NCBI GenBank assembly: GCA_023264915.1
Contig: JAHFUU010000061.1
Span: 1 to 8,939 of the forward strand
Direction: 5' to 3'
Source: Microthrixaceae bacterium
GTDB lineage: Bacteria > Actinomycetota > Acidimicrobiia > Acidimicrobiales > Acidimicrobilacustridaceae
Length of the DNA: 8,939 bases
Shown: positions 1-5,819 of the stretch, one piece after another
Layout of the letters: each line of letters starts with the position of its first letter
Position numbering within the stretch: the stretch's first letter is position 1
The notes under the pieces: generated by a model
What the model saw: the letters and a program-made list of their open reading frames with translations, nothing else
What the model was told of the DNA's origin: nothing
The model's database searches: none
Translations under genes and position numbers: made by a program

Positions 1-2962
1 CCACAAGGTCGCGAACGACCTCGACGATGCGTTCGACATCGGGTGCCACCCGGTCCAACACCTCGAGCCCCAGCTCCGCGGGCGGCAGGTAGCCGCGAGC
101 CATCTCAGCCCTCCAACATGTCTCGGCATCCATGCCCGCAAGGCGAGCCTGCAACAGCCGCTGACCGACATCCCAGCTCTCGAGATGGTTCAGCTCGACA
201 GGCATCTGGTCTGAGGCGTCGTCGTCGAACCCGGCCAGCGTCAGGCCGAGCCGTTGCCGGAGGAAGGCGCGAACCGGGTGGCGGACGAAGCTCACGAGAT
301 CGTCGAGCTCGATGATCTGGGGCGGGGTGGTGCCAGAGGGCTCGGCACCAGAGCCCCTCGGGTCACCAGGGTCACCAGGGTCACCAGGGTCACGAGGGTC
401 GCCAGGGTCGCCAGGGTCGCCGGGCTCGCCAGGGGGCCTTCTGAGCGGCTCTGAGATGAACGCCCCGGGTGCTTGCCGGGGTCCGGTGGCGGCGCGCGCG
501 CCGTCGAGGGCCGAGCTGTCAAAGCTCCAGGACTCCGGGTGACCGAGATCGCCGGGAACGAAGTTCCGCTCGTCGTACCGCTGCAACGGGTGGTGCACGA
601 CGACCATGTCAAGGGCCGTCTGACCGGCGGGACCGTCGTCGTCGGCGGCTCGCGCAGTCGCTTCGATGGTGTCGAGCAGCTCTCCGAGCGGCACCGCCGG
701 AGGCAGCAGAGCATTGGTGCGTTCGTCATGGCCGGAGTAGGTGATGATCAAACGGTCCTCGGCGGCGAGCAAGGCGTCCAGCAGGAGCTGGCGATCCTCA
801 CTCCTGTGGTCGAGGTCCCCCACGCATGGATCGCGGCGGGCCACATCGTCGCCGTCTGGAGCGCTCTGGCGCGGGAAGGCCCCGTCATCGAGGCCGAGCA
901 GGCACACGACCCGATGCGGAACCGACCGCATCGGCACGAGCGTGCACATGGTCAGGTGCCCGGTGCGGAAGTTGGCTCTGGTGGGGCGGCCACCGAGGCG
1001 CTGGTCCAGGACAGAGCGCAAGTCCTGCAGCGAGATCTCCACCTCCTGCGCGGTGCAGGCGTCGATGCGGACCTCCTCGAAGAGGTCCTCGAGCTGGGTG
1101 CGCTGCCACTGGTCGCGGTCGCTGGTGGCGAACAGCCGGCGCGACACCTCATCCAAGGCTGTCATCCAGGAGCTGATCGGTCTCGGTCCGCTGAGGTCGT
1201 CGATGGACCTCACGAGACGGTCCACCAGCTCCGCCAGACGGCCCGTGAGGTCGATGTCGCTGCTGTCGACGTCGTCGAGGGGCAACACACCACCCACCAG
1301 GCCGAGGCCGTCCTCACTCATGGCCACACCCAGGGCCAGCCGGTCAAGGCCCGCCTTCCATGTGTTGGCATCGATCGACACCTTGTAGGGCTGGCGATGG
1401 TCACCGTCCAATCCCCAGCGCACGCCTGCCGAGGCCGCCCACTCCTCGATGCGGGCAAGCTCGTCGTCGTTGAACCTGAAGCGCCGGCGGACCGGCTCGC
1501 GGCTGGCGAGATCGACGAGCTGGCTCGCCTTGAACCGCTCGTCCACCAAGCGGAGCAGATCGCCGAGTGCAGCCAGAAGCGGGTTGGTCTGGCTCAACGA
1601 GCGATCGGCGAGGCGCACCGTGACGCTGGGCATCCGTTCCCGGGTGCTCGGATCCTCGCTCTCGACATGGTCCTGGTCGCCCGCTCCGAACGTCGCTTGG
1701 ATCATCGGAGCGAACGAGTCGATGTCTGGGCACATGACGATGATGTCGCGGGGCTCCAGGGTCGGATCGTCAGCAAGCTCGTGAAGGATCGCGTCACGCA
1801 AGACCTCCACCTGGCGGGCCCTTCCGTGGCAGGCATGCACCTGAACGCTGCGGTCTCGGCGGGTGAGCACCCATCTCGCGTCCGTGTCGGATGTCGGCGC
1901 ATCCGGAGCTGGGGCGTTGGAGTGGATGTCACGCTGGATCCGCCGCAGCAGCGTGGTCGGCGCGGCCAGGTCGGCCACGAGATGCCGGTCCTCGATGTCG
2001 GCGCTCGCGACGCGCTCATCGAACTGGGACCCGAGGACGAGTTGGACCTCGCGCGAGTCGCGTCCCCAGGCCGCAAGAAACCTGTTGTGCACCAGCTCAC
2101 CCGTCCAGTCCCCGGACCGGCGGAGCGGGCCGGCGAGCCCCGAACGCTCTCGCCCGATGCTGTCCCCCACGAGGTCCCAAAGCACTGCTGAGGGGTGGAG
2201 GAGGAAGAGGTGGACCTCACGGTGCGCAGCCAGGGCACGGAGGACCTCTGCGTGCGAGACCGGGAGCCTAGTGACGCCGAAGAGGCTGACCCTGTCGGGC
2301 AGCGGAGCGAGTGCCGGGTCGCTGCGCAGCCGGTCGCAGGCCAGGGGAACCCTCTCGGCGATGCTCGGCTGGCCAACTCGTTCGCGAAGTCGACGCCAGA
2401 GCTCTGCCTGCCAGACCAGATCCGCAGGTAGCGGTTCACCGTAGAGGCCGACATCCCGGCCCTGCGCCCACGCGTGGATCATCGATGGGTGGTGCACCGC
2501 ATACGAATCGAATAGGTCCGCGATGCGCCTCATGGCCGCGAAGCTGCCCGTGGCGACGAGGTGACCCTCGAGCATCGACAGCCAGGCCTGACCGGCAGAC
2601 GCCTGCACCACCTCGATCAGCGGCCACACGGACCTCGAAGGCCCCCACGGGTCGTCCTCGCGACCGACACCGGAAGCTTGCGAAATGGCGTCTCCGACGA
2701 GACGCCATGGATAGGGGAACATGACGTTTGCACAAATGCCGTCAGCGGGCGTGCTGGCGCCGCTGAATCCTCCCTGCCGACCTTGCCCTGTCCCGGTCGT
2801 CCCCAGACACAGCGCGAGCTGCTGGCTCAGCCACCGCTCCACCCCCCGGGTCGGGACGCCAACCACGTCGGGGGTGAACGCGTCCTGAAGCGGCTCCCGA
2901 AGGATCAACGCGAGCTCGCTGGCCAACCTGTCAGCGCGCTCTGAGCGGTAGATCCTCAACAT
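1..2962 (-). CDS. recC: RecC, exodeoxyribonuclease V gamma subunit (C-terminus cut by window edge)
   Basis: RecC is the scaffold and Chi-recognition subunit of the RecBCD helicase-nuclease, which processes double-strand DNA ends for recombination. The frame is open for 987 codons from ATG 2962 to the left edge, with no stop when read triplet by triplet. RecC hallmarks in order: N-terminus MLRIYRSERADRL with PTRGVERWLSQQLA (inactive helicase-like domain); DRSLSQTNPLLAALGDLL; VRWGLDGDHR near residue 511, followed by NTWKAGLDRLALGVAM; LVPMRSVPHRVVCLLGLDDG with AFPR near residues 675-697; and, after a repeat-encoded linker (about 844-867), IIELDDLVSFVRHPVRAFLR near residue 882, which opens the C-terminal nuclease-like domain. 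The family is usually about 1,100 residues, so roughly 100 are missing. The ATG is supported by GAGGTG five bases upstream and by the family-typical N-terminus. recB and recD are not in the window and would be expected further left. A 572-codon ORF on the opposite strand (473-2191) is a codon-phase shadow. Confidence 0.95.
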   Translation of the reverse strand, partial: MLRIYRSERADRLASELALILREPLQDAFTPDVVGVPTRGVERWLSQQLALCLGTTGTGQGRQGGFSGASTPADGICANVMFPYPWRLVGDAISQASGVGREDDPWGPSRSVWPLIEVVQASAGQAWLSMLEGHLVATGSFAAMRRIADLFDSYAVHHPSMIHAWAQGRDVGLYGEPLPADLVWQAELWRRLRERVGQPSIAERVPLACDRLRSDPALAPLPDRVSLFGVTRLPVSHAEVLRALAAHREVHLFLLHPSAVLWDLVGDSIGRERSGLAGPLRRSGDWTGELVHNRFLAAWGRDSREVQLVLGSQFDERVASADIEDRHLVADLAAPTTLLRRIQRDIHSNAPAPDAPTSDTDARWVLTRRDRSVQVHACHGRARQVEVLRDAILHELADDPTLEPRDIIVMCPDIDSFAPMIQATFGAGDQDHVESEDPSTRERMPSVTVRLADRSLSQTNPLLAALGDLLRLVDERFKASQLVDLASREPVRRRFRFNDDELARIEEWAASAGVRWGLDGDHRQPYKVSIDANTWKAGLDRLALGVAMSEDGLGLVGGVLPLDDVDSSDIDLTGRLAELVDRLVRSIDDLSGPRPISSWMTALDEVSRRLFATSDRDQWQRTQLEDLFEEVRIDACTAQEVEISLQDLRSVLDQRLGGRPTRANFRTGHLTMCTLVPMRSVPHRVVCLLGLDDGAFPRQSAPDGDDVARRDPCVGDLDHRSEDRQLLLDALLAAEDRLIITYSGHDERTNALLPPAVPLGELLDTIEATARAADDDGPAGQTALDMVVVHHPLQRYDERNFVPGDLGHPESWSFDSSALDGARAATGPRQAPGAFISEPLRRPPGEPGDPGDPGDPRDPGDPGDPGDPRGSGAEPSGTTPPQIIELDDLVSFVRHPVRAFLRQRLGLTLAGFDDDASDQMPVELNHLESWDVGQRLLQARLAGMDAETCWRAEMARGYLPPAELGLEVLDRVAPDVERIVEVVRDLV
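361..432. repeat. 9-bp tandem repeat (8 units) coding a Pro-Gly-Asp linker in recC
   Basis: Eight consecutive 9-bp units lie on the plus strand: three identical ggtcaccag, then ggtcacgag, two ggtcgccag, ggtcgccgg and gctcgccag. Read on the minus strand in the recC frame they give P-G-E, P-G-D (x3), P-R-D and P-G-D (x3), a collagen-like Gly-x-Pro pattern. Because the unit is a multiple of three, copy-number change keeps recC in frame. The identical copies sit at one end and the diverged ones at the other, as expected for recent expansion by slippage. The array falls in the linker between the central domain and the conserved C-terminal domain. Confidence 0.95.
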
Positions 2963-2976
2963 GTCGACACCTCGAC
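2963..2976 (-). promoter_or_regulatory. recC ribosome binding site within a small inverted repeat
   Basis: On the recC strand the bases just before the ATG read GTCGAGGTGTCGAC. They contain GAGGTG, a Shine-Dalgarno match five bases from the start codon. The same bases form a perfect inverted repeat, GTCGA/TCGAC, around a GGTG loop, so the ribosome binding site would sit in the loop and arm of a short hairpin touching the start codon. The site is seen directly; any effect on RecC translation is inference, and a 5-bp stem is only moderately stable. Confidence 0.6.
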
Positions 2977-3121
2977 CCGTCTACCACGAGACACCGCAGC
3001 ACCCCAACACGTCGCAGGGTCGGCGCGCGAGAACGTCCGCACGTGAGCAGTCGATGCGTCAGCTCGGCCCACGGCGATGCCCCTCACAGGCTGGGTCCGC
3101 GAGAGCGATCCGCGCTTCGTT

Positions 3122-3127
3122 TACGTT
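3122..3127 (+). promoter_or_regulatory. -10 element (TACGTT) of the CHAD-parA unit
   Basis: TACGTT matches the actinobacterial TANNNT -10 consensus. Six bases after it is the ATG at 3134, the spacing expected when transcription starts on the A of a leaderless start codon. The lytic transglycosylase gene in this window has the same geometry (TACCCT, six bases, ATG at 5820). There is no recognisable -35 box, which is common in this group. Confidence 0.5.
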
Positions 3128-3133
3128 TGGGGG

Positions 3134-3178
3134 ATGGGAGCTCAACGCGAGAGATCGGGCCGGGCGCGACGAACATGA
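3134..3178 (+). CDS. Putative leaderless Arg-rich leader peptide (14 aa) coupled to the CHAD gene
   Basis: The ORF is ATG plus 13 codons (MGAQRERSGRARRT) ending in TGA at 3176-3178. It starts exactly six bases after a TANNNT -10 box, so it would be translated from a leaderless mRNA. Its stop overlaps the CHAD start as ATGA, the classic layout for translational coupling. This would also explain why the CHAD ATG lacks its own Shine-Dalgarno sequence. Five of the 14 residues are Arg, using AGA and a CGA-CGA pair just before the junction. Leaderless short ORFs upstream of genes are known in mycobacteria. Expression of this one is inference, and the alternative is that the overlap is coincidental. 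Confidence 0.45.
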   Translation: MGAQRERSGRARRT

Positions 3179-4872
3179 AAGCGCCGCAGTCCAAGATGGG
3201 TGGTCTCGGTGGTTCAAGTGCGTCGAATGGCTCGGGTGGTTCATGGCAGGTGCAGGTCTCGGGGCGCAACGTCAGCCAGTTGCTCGATGTCGTCGCCGCA
3301 CTGCCCAACATCGGATCCTCCAGCACCCGCATCTCGCGACGCTTGCTGCTTGACACCTTCGACTGGCGGTTGCACGACGCCGGCCTCATCCTCGAGCTCG
3401 ACATCTCAGAGGACCGCAGCACGCTGAGCCTCATCGATGAATCCGCCCGGGTCGTAGCCCAACAGCGGGTCGCTGACGTCCCGGTCCTGGTGGCTGATCT
3501 GGTGGGTGGCCCTGTCCGCTCCGCGATCGGCGAGCTCGTCGAACCTCGAGCCCTGTTGTGCCGAGCCGAGGTGCAGGTGCACCAGCACACGTTCGCCTCC
3601 TTGAACAGCGATGCCAAGACCGTTGCACGAATCACGGTCGAGAGCGAGCGGAGCGGCTCGGCTGGCCTCGCTCCCCGGCTGAGAGTCGACCCGGTGCGGG
3701 GCTATGAGCGGGCGGCGGCCCGGATCGTCGATGTCCTGTCGGGAACGTGCCCCACGACCCCAGACAGCCGCCGCCAGTGGGCCGACCAGGCGTTCAGGTC
3801 AGCTGGAGCAGTGCCAGGTGACTACTCCTCGCAGCTCCGGGTCCGGATCGATCCGGGTCAACCAGCCGACGGTGCGGTCGTGGCGCTCTTCGCGAGCTTG
3901 CTGTCGACGATGGCGGTCAACCAGACAGGACTGCTGGAGGACACCGACACCGAGTTCCTCCACGACTTCCGTGTGGCCATCCGCCCCACACGCTCCCTGT
4001 TCCCGGTCGCGCGTGCCTGCATGCCTTCGTCGGGGTTGGCACCTTTCGCCGACGGCTTCCGCGATGTGGCGCGTTGCACCTCGGTGCTGCGGGACCTCGA
4101 CGTGTTCCTGCTGGGCTTCGACGGTCTCTGCTGTGGGATCGCGCCTGAGTGGCGCGCCGACCTCGGGAAGCTGTTCGCGTTCGTCATGGCGAGGCGCGAC
4201 GTCGCCCGGCGCTCGTTGCTCGACGTCATGACATCCACGTGGCCAGGCCTTCGCGACAGCTGGCGCATGCACCTGGCCACGCCACCCGGCGAGGGTGAGG
4301 AGCCTTCACCGGGCCTGACCGCAGGTGACCTTGCCGGGGCCTGCCTCCGCAAGGCTCACCGTTCGATGATCTCAGCAGGTCGCTCGATCGGGCCTGACTC
4401 ACCCGGCGAGGACGTTCACCGGCTTCGCAAGCGGGCCAAGGTGCTGCGCTACCGCATCGAGGCCTTCGGGTCGGTCCTTGACGAAGATCCGCTGACTGAG
4501 GCGATCCGCGAGCTTCGCCGGCTGCAAGAGGTGCTCGGCGAGTTCCAGGACCATGACGTCGGCGTGGCCACCATCCGCTCGTTCGCGGATCAGCTCGCGA
4601 GCCGGGGCGAGGGAGACGTCGACCTGTTGCTGGCCATGGGTGCGCTCCGCTCCAGGGTCCGCGACCAGAGAGAGGAAGCCCGCCTCCGGTGCGGCGAGGC
4701 GTTCGCCCGGTTCGACACCGCCGCGAACCAGAAGCTGTACCGGCGGCTGTACCGGAGGCTCCGAGAGGGCCTCTATGAGCCCAGCAGCATCGCGGCAGGT
4801 CGCTCGCGAAGCCCCGCAGGCGGGGCTGGACCCGGATCGCAAGGTTTCATGACCGAGGAGGAGTCCGTTTGA
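3175..4872 (+). CDS. Degenerate CYTH plus CHAD domain protein (putative polyphosphate-binding)
   Basis: This is a 565-residue cytoplasmic protein from ATG 3175. Residues 1-23 are a short basic start (MKAPQSK) and a Gly/Ser-rich tail. Residues about 24-200 resemble a CYTH (triphosphate tunnel) fold, with the family-like RLLLDTFDWRLHDAGLILEL stretch, but the N-terminal ExExK metal/substrate motif is missing, so catalysis is doubtful. Residues about 245-545 are a CHAD domain: an all-helical repeat of conserved His, Arg and Lys seen in HDFRVAIRPTRS (H263, R266, R270, R273), HRLRKRAKVLRY (H415-Y426) and LQEVLGEFQDHD near residue 450. CHAD domains are known to bind polyphosphate. A Pro (271) stands where an Arg is usual in the first motif. 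The C-terminal 25 residues look disordered. The gene overlaps parA by four bases. A GTG start at 3043 is possible but less likely. The domain call is strong; the cellular role is inferred. Confidence 0.85.
   Translation: MKAPQSKMGGLGGSSASNGSGGSWQVQVSGRNVSQLLDVVAALPNIGSSSTRISRRLLLDTFDWRLHDAGLILELDISEDRSTLSLIDESARVVAQQRVADVPVLVADLVGGPVRSAIGELVEPRALLCRAEVQVHQHTFASLNSDAKTVARITVESERSGSAGLAPRLRVDPVRGYERAAARIVDVLSGTCPTTPDSRRQWADQAFRSAGAVPGDYSSQLRVRIDPGQPADGAVVALFASLLSTMAVNQTGLLEDTDTEFLHDFRVAIRPTRSLFPVARACMPSSGLAPFADGFRDVARCTSVLRDLDVFLLGFDGLCCGIAPEWRADLGKLFAFVMARRDVARRSLLDVMTSTWPGLRDSWRMHLATPPGEGEEPSPGLTAGDLAGACLRKAHRSMISAGRSIGPDSPGEDVHRLRKRAKVLRYRIEAFGSVLDEDPLTEAIRELRRLQEVLGEFQDHDVGVATIRSFADQLASRGEGDVDLLLAMGALRSRVRDQREEARLRCGEAFARFDTAANQKLYRRLYRRLREGLYEPSSIAAGRSRSPAGGAGPGSQGFMTEEESV
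4810..4827 (+). other. GC-rich hairpin near the 3' end of the CHAD gene, upstream of parA
   Basis: AGCCCCG, loop CAGG, CGGGGCT forms a perfect 7-bp stem with a tetraloop. It ends 27 bases before the parA ribosome binding site and codes part of the low-complexity CHAD tail. No T-run follows, so it is not a standard terminator. It could stabilise a processed mRNA end or set the CHAD-to-ParA ratio, or it could be a by-product of high GC. Confidence 0.45.
4855..4863 (+). promoter_or_regulatory. Strong Shine-Dalgarno deciding the TTG start of parA
   Basis: GAGGAGGAG lies five bases before TTG 4869. No ATG or GTG gives the family-typical ParA N-terminus: the signature Lys of Walker A is at residue 10, and the strand before it (KVVATYSIKGG) starts right after the TTG. 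The strong ribosome binding site offsets the weak start codon. The start sits inside the last codons of the CHAD gene. Confidence 0.8.
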
Positions 4873-5636
4873 AGGTCGTCGCTACCTACAGCATCAAAGG
4901 TGGCGTAGGGAAGACCGCAGCGGCCGTGAACCTCGGCTATGAGGCCAGCCGGCACGCCGTCAGCACCCTCATCTGGGACCTCGACCCGCAGGGTGCAGCG
5001 ACCTACAGCTTCCGGATCAAGGCCAAGGTCAAAGGCGGAGCTCGGGCCGTGGTCCGGGGCAAGCGGCGCCTCGACGACGTCATCAGGGGCACTGACTTCG
5101 ACGATCTGGATCTGGTTCCCGCAGACTTCTCCTACCGGAACCTCGACCTGCTGCTCGACGAGCACAAGAGGCCCACCAAGCGCCTGGCGCGACTGCTCGA
5201 GCCGCTGCGGGACGAGTATGACCTGGTGATCCTGGACTGCCCGCCAAGCATCTCCCTTGCATCTGAATCGGTCATGGATGCAGCCGATTGGCTGATCGTG
5301 CCAGTGATCCCCACCCCGCTCTCGCTCCGGACCCTGGACCAGCTCGACAGCTTCCTCGCCAGCAACAGCTTTGACATCGGGGTGCTGCCGTTCTTCTCGA
5401 TGGTCCACAGGCGCCGCCGAGTCCACGCCGACTCGATGGCATCCCTGCGGGCGCGAGAGCCACGGCTGCTCAACACCGGGATCCCGTCCTCGAGCACCAT
5501 CGAGCGTGTCGCGGTGACGCGCTCCCCGGTCGGTGAGTTCGCGCCCCGATCGAGCGCCGCACTGGCCTTCGAGGACCTCTGGGACGAGGTCTCTGACACG
5601 CTGTTCGGTGACAGGCGCCTGCTGGTGGGGGCCTGA
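4869..5636 (+). CDS. Orphan ParA-type Walker ATPase
   Basis: This is a 255-residue member of the ParA/MinD (deviant Walker A) family. These ATP-dependent dimers bind DNA non-specifically and position chromosomes, plasmids or protein cargo. Visible motifs are the deviant Walker A KGGVGKTA (residues 10-17, signature K10, catalytic K15), Walker A' WDLDPQG (D37, D39), and Walker B LVILDCPPS (D123). A C-terminal stretch, IPSSSTIERVAVTRSPVGEF followed by PRSSAALAFEDLWDEV, is typical of a chromosomal orphan ParA subgroup. It starts at TTG 4869, overlapping the CHAD stop (TTGA), so the two are probably made in a fixed ratio. No parB, parS-like repeat or virB/mcdB-like gene follows, which makes the CHAD protein the natural candidate for cargo or partner. 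Plasmid partitioning is unlikely with recC and other chromosomal neighbours. Family call firm, cargo unknown. Confidence 0.9.
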   Translation: MKVVATYSIKGGVGKTAAAVNLGYEASRHAVSTLIWDLDPQGAATYSFRIKAKVKGGARAVVRGKRRLDDVIRGTDFDDLDLVPADFSYRNLDLLLDEHKRPTKRLARLLEPLRDEYDLVILDCPPSISLASESVMDAADWLIVPVIPTPLSLRTLDQLDSFLASNSFDIGVLPFFSMVHRRRRVHADSMASLRAREPRLLNTGIPSSSTIERVAVTRSPVGEFAPRSSAALAFEDLWDEVSDTLFGDRRLLVGA

Positions 5637-5757
5637 CCCGCGCAAGGAGACAGGCCCGGAGGATCGAACCGGCATCAGCACCGACTGGGGAAACACGTCC
5701 TCGACAGGCCCCACGCAGCCACCCGCTGACAGGGCCAAGACGGCGGGAAAGGAAGGT

Positions 5758-5780
5758 GGCCGGGCGGCCCCGATCTTCTC
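5758..5780 (+). terminator. Weak candidate terminator after parA
   Basis: GGCC, loop GGGC, GGCC is followed by a partly T-rich stretch (gatcttct). The stem is only 4 bp and the T-run is interrupted. It lies in the 183-bp gap between parA and the transglycosylase start, where a terminator would be expected. Treat as tentative. The rest of this gap (5637-5757) holds only three loose copies of GACAGGSCC, near 5649, 5703 and 5728, and no ORF I would support. Confidence 0.25.
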
Positions 5781-5807
5781 CGGCGGATGCCCGCCCCTCA
5801 CGTTCGG

Positions 5808-5819
5808 TACCCTCGCGCC
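5808..5819 (+). promoter_or_regulatory. Leaderless promoter (TACCCT -10) of the lytic transglycosylase gene
   Basis: TACCCT at 5808-5813 fits TANNNT and is followed by six bases and then ATG 5820. This places the transcription start on the A of the start codon and selects 5820 over the in-frame ATG at 5787, which would add 11 residues before the signal peptide. There is no Shine-Dalgarno before 5820, as expected for a leaderless gene, and no clear -35 box. Confidence 0.55.

Larger units (their letters stand above)
2963..3133. other. Divergent intergenic region between recC and the CHAD leader ORF
   Basis: This stretch separates the divergent recC and CHAD transcription units. A GTG at 3043 is in frame with the CHAD gene and would add 44 residues. 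That extension uses third-position bases much less biased to G/C than the gene proper, is rich in Arg and Ser, and lacks a good ribosome binding site, so I treat it as non-coding. I found no TANNNT box on the minus strand for recC and no mycobacterial-type SOS box (TCGAAC-N4-GTTCGA). The only convincing signal is the plus-strand -10 box at 3122-3127. Confidence 0.6.

Noticed and set aside
473..2191. A 572-codon ORF on the plus strand opposite recC
   Set aside because: Its codons lie in register with recC codons on the other strand, where G/C third positions remove stops. Its translation has no recognisable domain, while the minus-strand frame is clearly RecC.
1702..2454. A 250-codon minus-strand ORF within recC
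   Set aside because: It is out of frame with recC and gives Ser/Arg/Thr-rich sequence typical of a shifted frame.
3043..3174. A 44-residue N-terminal extension of the CHAD protein from GTG 3043
   Set aside because: Weak ribosome binding site, third-position composition unlike the gene, and a promoter-like box inside it. It remains possible until the transcript start is mapped.
5612..5621. A perfect 10-bp palindrome CAGGCGCCTG near the end of parA
   Set aside because: It is a single short GC palindrome inside coding sequence, with no second copy nearby to suggest a parS-like site.
5649..5736. Three loose copies of GACAGGSCC after parA
   Set aside because: Irregular spacing (54 and 25 bp) and short length; not enough to call an iteron or centromere-like array.
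4773..5801. A 342-codon minus-strand ORF over parA
   Set aside because: It is antisense to a ParA gene with intact Walker motifs, and its product resembles no family; it is a GC-driven shadow.
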